A stretch of 64,000 nt of DNA. It comes from Methylomagnum ishizawai. Its GTDB lineage: Bacteria; Pseudomonadota; Gammaproteobacteria; Methylococcales; Methylomonadaceae. The notes under the pieces are model-generated. The model saw nothing but the letters and a program-made list of their open reading frames with translations. It searched no databases and was not told where the DNA came from. Location: assembly GCA_945861705.1 (NCBI GenBank), contig CAMAVM010000004.1, forward strand, positions 46,973 through 110,972, written 5' to 3'. This document shows positions 26,570 through 35,076 of this stretch, one piece after another (positions within the stretch are counted from its first letter, which is position 1; each line of letters begins with the position of its first letter). The position numbers and the translations under genes were made by a program.

Positions 26570-27226
26570 TTAACTCGCCACCAACTGCCCATGATCCAAG
26601 CGCAACACACGATGGTTCATTTTTTGGATCAAGGAAATATCGTGGGATGCAATCAGAATAGTTACGCCAACATTTTGAAATTGCTCAAATAATGCCATGA
26701 TTTCCGCAGACAATTCAGGATCGAGATTACCCGTGGGTTCGTCGGCAATAATCATCGGCGGCTTGTTGACGACCGCCCTGGCAATACCGACACGCTGTTG
26801 TTCCCCGCCCGACAAAGCCAGCGGAAATTTTTTCTCCTTGCCCAATAAGCCGACCTTATCCAATGCCGCACGTACCCGACGTGAAACTTCTTGATGCCCG
26901 TAACCTGCTATCACCAAAGGCAAGGCGACGTTGTCGAACACCGTCCTGTCTTGTAATAATTTGTAATCCTGGTAGATAAAGCCCATTTTCCTACGGATAT
27001 AAGGCACATGGCGTTCCTTGATAGCGCTCAATTTTTGCCCGTCCAACACAATATCGCCGCGCGTTGCGCGCTCCATTACCGCAATCAATTTCAACACGGT
27101 ACTTTTGCCTGCACCGGAATGCCCGGTAAGGAACGCGATTTCGCCTTGTTTAAGGTGAAAGCTGACGTTCTTTAGGACATCGCCTGTTTCGGCGTAGCGC
27201 TTGTAGACGTTTTCAAACTTGAGCAT
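26570..27226 (-). CDS. ftsE: cell division ATP-binding protein FtsE
   Basis: ABC-type ATPase that drives FtsX. 218 aa with Walker [11 protein letters not shown]-loop FIYQDYKLL, signature [14 protein letters not shown] and Walker [13 protein letters not shown]. It begins 8 bases after the stop of the COX15-FtsY fusion gene, keeping the classical ftsY-ftsE-ftsX order. Confidence 0.96.
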   Translation of the reverse strand: MLKFENVYKRYAETGDVLKNVSFHLKQGEIAFLTGHSGAGKSTVLKLIAVMERATRGDIVLDGQKLSAIKERHVPYIRRKMGFIYQDYKLLQDRTVFDNVALPLVIAGYGHQEVSRRVRAALDKVGLLGKEKKFPLALSGGEQQRVGIARAVVNKPPMIIADEPTGNLDPELSAEIMALFEQFQNVGVTILIASHDISLIQKMNHRVLRLDHGQLVAS

Positions 27227-27234
27227 GGCAGGGC

Positions 27235-29169
27235 TTAGTCTTTAACGAACAAGGCATCAACAAAGGTTTCGGCATTAAAATCTTGCAAATCATCAATGCC
27301 CTCACCCACGCCGATGAAGCGGATGGGGATACCTGTCTGCTTGGCTAAGGCAAAAATCACCCCGCCTTTTGCGGTGCCATCCAACTTGGTCAGAACTAAA
27401 CCAGTTAAACCTATCGCTTCATTAAATAATTTGGCTTGTGATAAGGCATTTTGTCCCGTGCCTGAATCCAATACCAAGATGACTTCATGAGGAGCGGTTT
27501 CGTCCAATTTTGACATAATGCGTTTAACTTTTTTCAATTCTTCCATCAAGTTAGCTTTGGTATGCAAGCGTCCTGCGGTGTCTGCAATCAGAACATCGAC
27601 ACCTTTAGATTGTGCGGATTGTATGCCATCATAAATTACGGAGGCAGAATCTGCCCCAGTATGCTGCGCGACAACGTGAATATTATTACGCTGTCCCCAG
27701 ACTTGCAACTGCTCAACTGCCGCTGCCCTAAAAGTATCACCCGCCGCTAACATGACGCTATGGCCTTGTGCGCTCAAGCGTTTGGCGAGCTTGCCAATGG
27801 TCGTAGTTTTACCCACGCCGTTCACACCGATAACCAATATGACAAAGGGCTTATCCTGTTTGGGGATTTGTAACGGCTTACTACAGGGCGCAAGAATACT
27901 GAGCAATTCTTGCTTCAAAGCCAATGTTAATGCGTTGCTATCGGCAAGTTGTTTCCGTTCAAGGCTTTGGGTAAGGCGATTGATGACTTTCGAGGTAACA
28001 TCAACACCCACATCGGCCATCAGTAAGCTGGCTTCGATTTCTTCCAGTAGGTCTTCATTTATATCTTTCAGACCCAGTGGTAAATTAGCAAGAATACTGC
28101 CTAAGCCTGTTCGAGTGCGTGATAGCTGGGTTTTAAGGCGCTGATAAACGGATTCTGGCGCGGGTTCTATATAGGGTTCATCAAGCTCTATTGCTGCAAC
28201 TTCCGGTGCAAGCACCTTCGGAGAAAGTGCCTCGGCTTCTGGTTTGGTCTCGATAACTGCTGGTTCGGGACGCGCTTTTTTAATAGATGGCTTAGACTCA
28301 ACAAAACTATACCGACTATAAAAACTAATGGCAATCAGCGGTAACATCAGCAATGCAGCAAAGCTGGTATGGGCAACCACCACCCACAATGGCATGGCAA
28401 ATCGATAGCCAATAACACCCAGTGCAACTTGCACAAATAGTAGAAAACTTAGCCATAATCCGGCTTTTCGTACCGATGTTGAATTTTTTGCGGCAGTAGC
28501 AACCAGCATTAGCCCATTTAGAAGGATGAAACAGGTCAATGCGCCTACTCGGTGCAACCAATTCACCGCAACTTGGGTGGCATAAGACATTTCACCCGCT
28601 TTTGCCATCAAGCCATTCAAAATGCCTTGATAATCTGCTTCCGGCCACCATTGTCCGTTACATTGCGGAAAGCCCGTACAAGCCAAAGTCGCATGATTAA
28701 TGCTTATCCAGCTACCCAAGGCAATTTGCAAGAATAGCAACGTAATCGCAAATCGAGCAAACCATATCGGCCCTGTACGTTCGACAGAACGCGAAATATC
28801 CCGATCAGTCCGCAAATACAGCCAGAAAAATGCCCAGAAAACCGTCATTCCCAACAACAAATGCCCTGTCATCAGGATTGCTTGGTCGGGTGCTTTTAAA
28901 AGCCCAATTCCTAACGCCACCTGCAAGCCTAGCAAGCTTGCTAAACCCAATGCTGCCATCATTGCTGCGGCACGACAATGCGCTTGCCACCATGACATCA
29001 ACAGTACCACCAAGGTAACTGCGGCAAGTGCATAAGCGATCTTAAAATGCAGTGCTTGCGGCGGAATAAGTCCAAACATAGACTCAGCCCCCATTACCCT
29101 AGCGAGAGATCCAGCAACAATGACGATCAGCGTTAAAACCAAGCCAAACAGAGTTATTTTTCTAAACAT
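27235..29169 (-). CDS. ftsY: fusion of a COX15/CtaA-like haem A synthase domain to signal recognition particle receptor FtsY
   Basis: One uninterrupted 644-codon frame. Residues 1-287 form about eight transmembrane helices of the COX15/CtaA family, with the four family His residues at H41, H103, H206 and H267 and the loop-2 Cys pair ACTGFPQC (C164, C170) next to QWWPEADY. The loop-1 GCPDWP Cys motif is missing. Residues 290-345 are a Pro/Glu-rich acidic linker like the FtsY A domain. Residues 345-644 are a complete FtsY NG domain: GVNGVGKTT (448-456), DTFRAAAVEQL, DTAGRLHT, LTKLDGTAKGG and GVGEGIDDL. FtsY is the membrane receptor for SRP-ribosome complexes; normally it is soluble or peripherally bound. 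Upstream neighbours are the oxidase assembly genes SURF1 and Sco-like; downstream are ftsE and ftsX, so the fusion joins the ends of two operons. I saw no internal ATG with a ribosome site at the junction. Confidence 0.92.
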   Translation of the reverse strand: MFRKITLFGLVLTLIVIVAGSLARVMGAESMFGLIPPQALHFKIAYALAAVTLVVLLMSWWQAHCRAAAMMAALGLASLLGLQVALGIGLLKAPDQAILMTGHLLLGMTVFWAFFWLYLRTDRDISRSVERTGPIWFARFAITLLFLQIALGSWISINHATLACTGFPQCNGQWWPEADYQGILNGLMAKAGEMSYATQVAVNWLHRVGALTCFILLNGLMLVATAAKNSTSVRKAGLWLSFLLFVQVALGVIGYRFAMPLWVVVAHTSFAALLMLPLIAISFYSRYSFVESKPSIKKARPEPAVIETKPEAEALSPKVLAPEVAAIELDEPYIEPAPESVYQRLKTQLSRTRTGLGSILANLPLGLKDINEDLLEEIEASLLMADVGVDVTSKVINRLTQSLERKQLADSNALTLALKQELLSILAPCSKPLQIPKQDKPFVILVIGVNGVGKTTTIGKLAKRLSAQGHSVMLAAGDTFRAAAVEQLQVWGQRNNIHVVAQHTGADSASVIYDGIQSAQSKGVDVLIADTAGRLHTKANLMEELKKVKRIMSKLDETAPHEVILVLDSGTGQNALSQAKLFNEAIGLTGLVLTKLDGTAKGGVIFALAKQTGIPIRFIGVGEGIDDLQDFNAETFVDALFVKD

Positions 29170-29178
29170 TTGTTTCCA

Positions 29179-29772
29179 TTAACCAATTTGTGAAATTCGC
29201 AATAAGTGCATGAGATCACTTTTTACTTTGTAAGGGTCAAAACCCGGTTCGTACTGCATCATTAAATTACCCATTGGATCCATTAACAACAACAGTCCAT
29301 CCGGTAGTCTGCCATTTCTGAGTTCGGCAATTTTATGTTGTAGTGCCGCACTAGGCTTAATTTTTAACAGCACTGTATCATCTTGCAACCATTGGTTTGC
29401 CAATTCTGGCGACACGTCTTTCAAAAAGATAACTGCTCGTCGGGTGCGGGTTAAATCTTTGTTCATCATCAAGCGTAGTTGCTTGGTTTTGTGAATGGCA
29501 TCAAAACAGATGTTATTGCAATCAACTTGAGGAACTATATTCAACGTCACCCAATGACCTTTAAGTTCCGTAATATTATCGGTGGAAAAGGTATCTAATC
29601 CAATAAAATCACTAGGTTCGGTTGCTACGACAGGGCTAATAAGCTGCCCCTTATTGGTGTGACCTTCGATAAACGGGGCTTTCCCATCCAGCATCCACGC
29701 AATCATAAAAGGAATAATAGCCATTCCGAAGATCAGCAGGATATATAAACGGTTTTTTTGTTGATTAATCAT
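29179..29772 (-). CDS. Sco-like / thioredoxin-fold protein of the cytochrome oxidase assembly cluster
   Basis: Membrane-anchored periplasmic protein of 197 aa. One N-terminal helix (about 8-26) precedes a thioredoxin-like region with a CxxxC motif (DCNNICFD), as in Sco copper chaperones, followed by KQLRLMMNKD and a C-terminal LLLMDPMGNLMMQYEPG, which matches the small hypothetical protein commonly found between SURF1 and COX15 in gammaproteobacterial cox clusters. Probable role: copper or thiol step in CuA assembly. Its ATG overlaps the SURF1 stop by 8 bases and its stop is 9 bases before the fusion gene. Confidence 0.82.
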   Translation of the reverse strand: MINQQKNRLYILLIFGMAIIPFMIAWMLDGKAPFIEGHTNKGQLISPVVATEPSDFIGLDTFSTDNITELKGHWVTLNIVPQVDCNNICFDAIHKTKQLRLMMNKDLTRTRRAVIFLKDVSPELANQWLQDDTVLLKIKPSAALQHKIAELRNGRLPDGLLLLMDPMGNLMMQYEPGFDPYKVKSDLMHLLRISQIG

Positions 29773-30475
29773 GCGGTTTCTTAAAACCGTACTTCACAAA
29801 AAGCACGGTGAGCGTTAATGCCAATAAGAACCATTGTACCGCATACCCGATGTGTTTTTCAGGTGTCATGGTGTGCGGCGTTTGCCATTCGCGGGTAAAA
29901 CTATTTGCCGATTGTTTATCCAGTTCAAGCTGAAAGTCGAATAAAGGATAAGCAAGCTGCTTGGCTAATACCTTATTATCAATAACTTGCACTAAAGCAG
30001 GCCATGTGTTACTTGGGATTTCAGCCCCTGCCAACATTAACCCGACACTAGGAAAACGATTAATTCGACCTGTAACAGTGATTTCCTTGGTATCGACATT
30101 TATTTCTGGCAAATCGCCCCGATTTTTACCCAAAGGCAGCCATCCTCGATTGACCAAAACCGCCTTGTTTTCATTTTTTAACAGAAAAGGAGTCAATACG
30201 AAATACCCCGCCTTACCCTTGCTAACTTGGTTGTCGAGCAAATATTGATGGCCGCTATCGTAATGTCCTAACGCTTTTATAGGCTTATACAAAAGTGCTT
30301 CCGCTGTGTCCGGTAGGGTTGTCGACAATACCAAGGTTTCTGTTGATTGCCGTTGCTCTTTTAAGCGGGTTAATACCCGTTTTTCTTCCGCACGATTAAG
30401 TTGCCAAATGCCGAGCGAAAGCAGAAGAGGCAGCAAACATAGATAAGCTATCAGTGGCGTTCTTCGGTATTTCAT
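29765..30475 (-). CDS. SURF1 family protein
   Basis: Inner-membrane assembly factor for haem A insertion into subunit I of aa3 oxidases. 236 aa with transmembrane helices at both ends (about 9-25 and 210-228) and a periplasmic middle. Family marks: LGIWQLNRAEEKR, GHYDSGHQYLLDNQ, GYFVLTPFLL, VLVNRGWLPLG and the C-terminal EKHIGYAVQWFLLALTL. First gene of the minus-strand operon SURF1 / Sco-like / COX15-FtsY / ftsE / ftsX. Confidence 0.95.
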   Translation of the reverse strand: MKYRRTPLIAYLCLLPLLLSLGIWQLNRAEEKRVLTRLKEQRQSTETLVLSTTLPDTAEALLYKPIKALGHYDSGHQYLLDNQVSKGKAGYFVLTPFLLKNENKAVLVNRGWLPLGKNRGDLPEINVDTKEITVTGRINRFPSVGLMLAGAEIPSNTWPALVQVIDNKVLAKQLAYPLFDFQLELDKQSANSFTREWQTPHTMTPEKHIGYAVQWFLLALTLTVLFVKYGFKKPHD

Positions 30476-31221
30476 TAGCCAGTAAAAATATGGATTTGAT
30501 CTGGCATGGTAACGTAGATTGGGTTAGGTACACATAGCGGATGTCTATAAGATTATCACCGGATTGTCCGTGCGCCGTAACCCAACACATCCCACCGACC
30601 GAAATGCCGTTTGTTGAGTTACGACGCGCCCAAGCCCACTACATCGCCCACATGGGGCGCGTCCAACCCAACAGCCTACGGACTAATGATAGCAACAATG
30701 GAGTGCAAAGCTTGCTTTGCCTGTGGTGGACAAGTGCAAAGCAAGCTTTGTACTCCAAATATGGCTTAACTTAACGGCATTGGCTACAAACCCTCTCAGC
30801 CGGACAGGGCATGTTACCCCGTCCGCAGGGTTTCATGTTGGCTAAGTTCAGTGATGCAGTTTAAGTTTCGCAAAAACGTTAGGAACGGGGTTACAAACCC
30901 CGTCCCGCGTGGAGGCTTAACTTAACGGCATTGGCTACAAACCCCGTCCCGCGTGGAAAAAAACGTCATGCCTAATTTGAGTAAATTCATTATTGTTCTC
31001 TATTTACTGTTAGTTTCTTGAAAATTTGAAAAAAGCCGCGCAACAACCCAGATTACATTTTGGCATTGAACTATAAACCTGTCATTGTACAAACTGATGC
31101 ATAAGTTTTTGGACAGCAAATTTTTTACAGCTATCGTACCTTCAGCTTTTGTAAGTTTTCACGGCAAAGGTGGATGTAACGCTATGAAGCACTTATTGTT
31201 AACTTATTTGGCTGCATCCAA
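30476..31221. other. 746-bp repeat-rich region without genes
   Basis: No credible gene. It contains a REP-like segment (about 30560-30680, GCCGTAACCCAACACA and GGGGCGCGTCCAACCCAAC), a long palindrome (30700-30756) and two direct copies of a ~32-base unit beginning GGCTTAACTTAACGGCAT (about 30763 and 30907), the second followed by ACAAACCCCGTCCCGCGTGG, which is itself repeated just upstream. The last ~250 bases before the P460 gene look like unique sequence. Confidence 0.7.
30700..30756. repeat. palindrome GGAGTGCAAAGC... / ...GCTTTGTACTCC
   Basis: Arms 30700-30720 and 30735-30756 pair almost perfectly; each arm also contains the palindrome AAGCTTGCTT or AAGCAAGCTT. A structured repeat, possibly a REP-family variant. 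Confidence 0.75.
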
Positions 31222-31704
31222 TTATTCTCGAAGTGCAGAAAAAACATAATCTTTACCTTTTTGCGGTTCATGGCAGCCAAAGCAGGACTTGCCTCCGTCT
31301 TTTACTAGGCGTTCGGTTTTACTGTTGCCTGCAAAGCCTTCAAATCCCCAGCCGCCTGTCGATGGATATTTGACAGAATCCTTGTGCATCACGCCGACCA
31401 GCTTGCGTTCCCCTTCCTGTATGGTTTTGTCTTTTTCCTCATACTTTAAAAGATCAAACACCAATACGGAGCCGTCGCCATATTTACCGGTTTTTAAGCC
31501 ATTCGCTGCCTTGCTATTGGCGTAAACGTGATGGATACCTTGAAAAGGATTTTCTAAGGCATGCCCTGGTTGGATAAGCATGGATTTGGTATGCAGCCAA
31601 TTCCTGTAACCTTCAGGAAAAGCTACGCCATCGTTCCCTGCGTAGCTAAATGTAGTCATAACGCACAGTAATCCGGTAATGATGATTGATGATATTGTTG
31701 TCAT
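31222..31704 (-). CDS. cytochrome P460 / cytochrome c'-beta family protein
   Basis: Periplasmic monohaem c-type cytochrome of 160 aa with a Sec signal peptide (MTTISSIIITGLL...SYA). The haem motif CFGCH is at 141-145, at the extreme C-terminal region as in P460. The body (FPEGYRNWLHTKSM, HHVYANSKAANGL, GVMHKDS, GGWGFEGFAGNSK) matches the P460 fold. P460 enzymes oxidise hydroxylamine/NO; the c'-beta relatives bind NO without the Lys-haem cross-link, and I cannot tell which this is. It lies next to a Fe-S regulator, a globin and a reductase, which supports a nitrogen-oxide detoxification role. Confidence 0.88.
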   Translation of the reverse strand: MTTISSIIITGLLCVMTTFSYAGNDGVAFPEGYRNWLHTKSMLIQPGHALENPFQGIHHVYANSKAANGLKTGKYGDGSVLVFDLLKYEEKDKTIQEGERKLVGVMHKDSVKYPSTGGWGFEGFAGNSKTERLVKDGGKSCFGCHEPQKGKDYVFSALRE

Positions 31705-31766
31705 AATGTTATCTCCGGTAGTAAAAAATATTAGCCATATAGTTTCGATGCAAAACTATGTTCGTA

Positions 31767-31795
31767 TTTTTAACGGAATTGCCGGAACATGTCAA
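31767..31795 (-). promoter_or_regulatory. predicted promoter of the P460 gene
   Basis: On the minus strand TTGACA (31795-31790), 17-base spacer, TAAAAA (31772-31767), about 60 bases upstream of the start. The shared 16-mer at 31803-31818 lies just upstream of the -35. Confidence 0.5.
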
Positions 31796-31802
31796 TATAA
31801 TA

Positions 31803-31818
31803 TTTATTCGCTATTATA
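31803..31818. promoter_or_regulatory. shared 16-bp motif, copy 1 (P460 side)
   Basis: TTTATTCGCTATTATA, identical to 32632-32647. Here it is also the right half of an inverted repeat TATAATA-N9-TATTATA (31796-31818). Confidence 0.5.
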
Positions 31819-31886
31819 GGCTTCCTGAGTAGTGCCTTTATGAGGATTCAAATTAACTACGTATGCTGATATAAACAGTTGGAATA

Positions 31887-32522
31887 CTATTTGTCGATAA
31901 TTTTAAAGCAACATAAGCCATTACCTCGTGCCATACATTCCGTCAATTCAACATCTTTTTCAAGCAAGGCAGTCATGAGTGCGATGTCAAACTTACAGAC
32001 TTCATTATGCTTTTGCGCCAAATCATGAAATATGCAGTTATAGGCTTTAATAGTTGTCGGATCATTGTCAACTGAATCGGTTTTGCTGTCGGTCTTAAAA
32101 CCCATTTCGTCCATAATTTTTAACAATTCCAATCTGCGTTCAGCTGTCTGCTTTCCTGCAAATCGGTATAAATAGCTTTGCGACAGGCTATCACCCAGCT
32201 TATACATGTAGCGTTGAAAGGCTTCGTGGCCTATTTCGTTTTTCAGGTCAGTCAGCATGAGTTTAGAAAACCAGGCATATTGCTTAGGAAAACTGTTGAT
32301 GCCGGCTTCGGTCAGGATATAACTCCGGACTGGACGACCTGCCGTTTTATTGAGTACACCCGCTTGCAGATAGCCTTCTAACTCCAGCACAGAAATATGC
32401 TGCTGCACCGCGTTGCGTGAAATATTTAAAGTTTTGGCAATTTCATCAATGCACAAGCCTTCTTTATGCTCGAGTAGCAGTTCTAAAATTTGGCGCTGAC
32501 GCGAACCAATATGATCAGCCAT
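31887..32522 (-). CDS. SufR-like Fe-S cluster transcriptional regulator (winged helix)
   Basis: DNA-binding regulator with an N-terminal helix-turn-helix (about 8-60: QRQILELLLEHKEG, CIDEIAKTLNISRNAVQQHISVLE) and a C-terminal Cys-rich sensor. The cysteines C163, C176, C196 and C204/C205 (NCIFHDLA, EVCKFD, TECMARG, GLCCF) follow the SufR pattern for a labile iron-sulfur cluster. I chose ATG 32522, which has AAAGGGAG upstream (211 aa). It is divergent from the globin gene and downstream-adjacent to the P460 gene. Given the neighbours I infer sensing of NO or redox stress rather than control of suf genes, none of which are nearby. Confidence 0.82.
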   Translation of the reverse strand: MADHIGSRQRQILELLLEHKEGLCIDEIAKTLNISRNAVQQHISVLELEGYLQAGVLNKTAGRPVRSYILTEAGINSFPKQYAWFSKLMLTDLKNEIGHEAFQRYMYKLGDSLSQSYLYRFAGKQTAERRLELLKIMDEMGFKTDSKTDSVDNDPTTIKAYNCIFHDLAQKHNEVCKFDIALMTALLEKDVELTECMARGNGLCCFKIIDK

Positions 32523-32617
32523 AAATTCTCCCTTTGATGTCCCTTTTAGCATAGCAGGATGACAAAATACAGTCTGTGAAAAATTGCACATTATAAATTA
32601 CTTATAACATATTAAAA

Positions 32618-32646
32618 TTGTATTAATTATTTTTATTCGCTATTAT
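32618..32646 (+). promoter_or_regulatory. predicted promoter of the truncated haemoglobin gene
   Basis: TTGTAT (32618-32623), 17-base spacer, TATTAT (32641-32646). The shared 16-mer covers the end of the spacer and the -10. Confidence 0.5.
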
Positions 32647-32647
32647 A
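32632..32647. promoter_or_regulatory. shared 16-bp motif, copy 2 (globin/regulator side)
   Basis: TTTATTCGCTATTATA, identical to 31803-31818 and in the same orientation, lying between the divergent regulator and globin genes. Its overlap with the predicted -10 would suit repression. Confidence 0.5.
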
Positions 32648-32734
32648 TTATCGTGTTCAAATCGTTTGCTCACATCTTGGTTGTTGCTTTTGAAACAGCA
32701 ATGATAAACCTACTTTACAAATCAGGGGATACTT

Positions 32735-33103
32735 ATGAATGCACCACTTTATGAAAGAATTGGCGGCGAACCCGCCGTTAATGCAGCCGTTGAGATTTTT
32801 TACCGCAAAGTACTGAATGACCAACGAATTAGTCATTTTTTTGAAAAAACCGACATGGACAAGCAAATCGCCAAGCAAAAGGCGTTCTTTACTATGGCTT
32901 TCGGTGGCCCCAACAGCTATACAGGCCAGGATATGCGGAATGCCCATGCAGGTATGGTTAAAACTGGTTTGAATGAGGATCATTTTAATGCTGTCATGGA
33001 ACACTTGGGTGCAACCCTAACTGAATTGAATGTGCCGGGAGACCTCATTGCAGAGGCCGCTGCCATCGCCGAAAGTACCCGGAATGACGTGTTGGGTAGA
33101 TAA
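32735..33103 (+). CDS. group I truncated haemoglobin
   Basis: Small oxygen/NO-binding globin of 122 aa. MNAPLYERIGGEPAVNAAVEIFY is typical of the family, with B10 Tyr Y23 and proximal His H71 in MRNAHAGMVKTGL, then EDHFNAVMEHLGATL. ATG has a modest GGGGAT upstream. Such globins act as NO dioxygenases when a reductase supplies electrons; the ferredoxin-type reductase gene 360 bases downstream on the same strand is a plausible partner. Confidence 0.95.
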   Translation: MNAPLYERIGGEPAVNAAVEIFYRKVLNDQRISHFFEKTDMDKQIAKQKAFFTMAFGGPNSYTGQDMRNAHAGMVKTGLNEDHFNAVMEHLGATLTELNVPGDLIAEAAAIAESTRNDVLGR

Positions 33104-33464
33104 GCAAACGCTGAAAATCTTGGAAACGTAGCGTTAGCGGAGTGAAGATTTTTAGTCCCCAGAAGCGATAGGGCTGTGTGTTTTCACGAAGCGTTGTTTG
33201 CGAAGTGAAAATGCACAGCATTCCGACATCGCGTCGGGTCATTGCACAACGATGTTTCATACCCCTTGTCGGGTATGAAGCAAGAGTAGCAGGACGGCTG
33301 GGGCAGCCGAAGGCATTAGCGGTCGCGTTAAGTTTTTGCCGCTTGTTTGGACAGGAAGTCCTCAAAACAAGCTTTCGCAAAAATAGCGACTCCCCGCACT
33401 ACTATAATCAGTCACAAGGGCGGTCAGCAGGTCGTCCTTGGGGCTTGCATACAAGGTACGCACT
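33104..33464. repeat. chain of hairpins between the globin and reductase genes
   Basis: No gene is credible here. Four inverted repeats follow each other: AAAATCTT/AAGATTTT (33114-33152), TTTTCAC/GTGAAAA (33181-33211), TTCATACCC/GGGTATGAA (33256-33279) and GCTTGTTTGGAC/GTCC...AAACAAGC (33341-33372). The spacing suggests a structured repeat element or an RNA with several stem-loops. Confidence 0.6.
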
Positions 33465-34436
33465 ATGTATACGTTAACCATCGACCAAATCAATTATGCC
33501 TGCCAACCCGAAGAGACTGTTCTCGATGCACTGTTGCGGGAAAATATTAATCTGTCCTTCGCCTGTAAAAAAGGCACCTGCCATAGCTGCATGGTACGCA
33601 GCACCGATGTAACACCGCCGCCGGCTGCCCAGTCCGGTTTAAAAAATACCCTGATAAAACAGAATTATTTTCTGGCCTGTCAATGCTACCCAGAGCAGGA
33701 CATGCAGATAAGGCTTCCCGACCAGTCGGAGTTTTATCGAATGGGTACAGTGGTAGTCAATAAAATGCTGAACAGGAATACTATTCTATTAATCATAGCG
33801 TTTGAGGATGCCTTTGAATTTAATGCTGGACAGTTTGTTAATTTGCAGCGCAGCGATGGCCTGACCCGGAGCTATTCAACCGCCAACATCCCGGAACAAT
33901 CGAATACGCTGGAATTCCATATCCGACGTTTGCCCGGTGGCATATTCAGCGCATGGCTGCATGATGAAATCAACGTAGGTGATTCAATTGCTGTTTCGGA
34001 ACCGCACGGGCATTGCTTTTATCTGCCAGAACGGCGTGAACAAGGTCTACTGCTGGTTGGGACGGGTACTGGCTTGGCACCATTGGCAGGTATCCTGACC
34101 GACGCGTTGGCTAATGGGCATACCGGCCCTATCCATCTTTTCCACGGTAGCCGTGAGGTGGAAGACTTGTACCGGATTGACGAAATGCACCAGCTTGCCG
34201 AGCAGCACCCCAATTTCCATTACACCCCATGTCTATCGGGCAGTCACGTACCTAAAGGTTTTGCGGCTGGTCGAGTCAATGAACTTGCTTTATCCGGCAT
34301 TCCTGACCTAAAAAATTGGCGCGTATTTCTGTGCGGTCATCCTGAAATGGTCAATCAAATGAAAAAACAGGTCTTTCTCAAAGGCGCAGCAATCGCGGAC
34401 ATTTATGCCGATGCTTTCCTGATTTCTACGCATTGA
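33465..34436 (+). CDS. 2Fe-2S ferredoxin / FAD / NAD(P)H oxidoreductase
   Basis: Three-domain electron transfer protein of the oxygenase-reductase type (323 aa from ATG 33465, with AAGG upstream; an earlier GTG-like start at 33438 is less likely). Plant-type 2Fe-2S domain with C34, C39, C42 and C72 (FACKKGTCHSCMV ... ACQC). FAD domain with RSYSTANIPEQ and HIRRLPGGIFSAWLHD. NAD domain with LLVGTGTGLAPLAGIL, LFHGSREVEDLY and the C-terminal VFLCGHPEMV. By position it could reduce the truncated haemoglobin; a monooxygenase partner elsewhere is the alternative. Confidence 0.9.
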   Translation: MYTLTIDQINYACQPEETVLDALLRENINLSFACKKGTCHSCMVRSTDVTPPPAAQSGLKNTLIKQNYFLACQCYPEQDMQIRLPDQSEFYRMGTVVVNKMLNRNTILLIIAFEDAFEFNAGQFVNLQRSDGLTRSYSTANIPEQSNTLEFHIRRLPGGIFSAWLHDEINVGDSIAVSEPHGHCFYLPERREQGLLLVGTGTGLAPLAGILTDALANGHTGPIHLFHGSREVEDLYRIDEMHQLAEQHPNFHYTPCLSGSHVPKGFAAGRVNELALSGIPDLKNWRVFLCGHPEMVNQMKKQVFLKGAAIADIYADAFLISTH

Positions 34437-34448
34437 GCAATAACCCCG

Positions 34449-34961
34449 ATGAACCTCGTTCCGGTTGATCCGGTCAATTTAAGCCATAAAGGAAAGCTGT
34501 TCTCTGTGATTTCGTGTTTCAGTGTAATACTCATTGTTTCTTGGGTGTCGCAGCAATTCAGCTTATTCAGTGCCTATCCGATGCTCACCGCTTCTATGGG
34601 GGCTTCAGCCGTAATTGTATTTGTTACTCCCAACAGTCCGCTTGCACAACCTTGGCCGCTGGTCGGTGGACAATTAGTATCGATACTCATCGGTATTGCT
34701 TGCTCACATTTGGTTTCAGATATGGTGTTCGCATCGGCTTTTGCAGTTAGCGGTAGTGTTCTTGCTATGCTGCTACTTCGTTGCCTTCATCCTCCTGGTG
34801 CAGCGTCTGCACTTTCACCTATCATGTCAGGTGGCTCAATAACATCATTAGGTTATGTGTTACTGTCAGTAGGCTTGAGTGTGGCAAACATGCTGATTTT
34901 AGCGATAGTCATCATCCGCTGGTTGTTGTGCTATGAATATCCTACAAAGTCACGACAATAA
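34449..34961 (+). CDS. HPP family membrane protein
   Basis: Polytopic protein of 170 aa with about four or five helices. The family-naming HPP motif is present as LHPPGAASALSP, and MLTASMGASAVIVFVTPNSPLAQPWPLVGG is typical. Some HPP proteins transport nitrite in plastids and cyanobacteria; bacterial roles are largely undefined. It starts 12 bases after the reductase stop and is probably co-transcribed, which fits a nitrogen-oxide theme. Confidence 0.88.
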   Translation: MNLVPVDPVNLSHKGKLFSVISCFSVILIVSWVSQQFSLFSAYPMLTASMGASAVIVFVTPNSPLAQPWPLVGGQLVSILIGIACSHLVSDMVFASAFAVSGSVLAMLLLRCLHPPGAASALSPIMSGGSITSLGYVLLSVGLSVANMLILAIVIIRWLLCYEYPTKSRQ

Positions 34962-35076
34962 GCGTGATTTGCCGAATATGTACCTCTTACTTGCGTCTAT
35001 TTATCGGTAGCTATTGGAAATCCGACCTGAATAACCGAGAATAGCCGTCAATGTTGGCTAATCTGTACCTTTCAAA

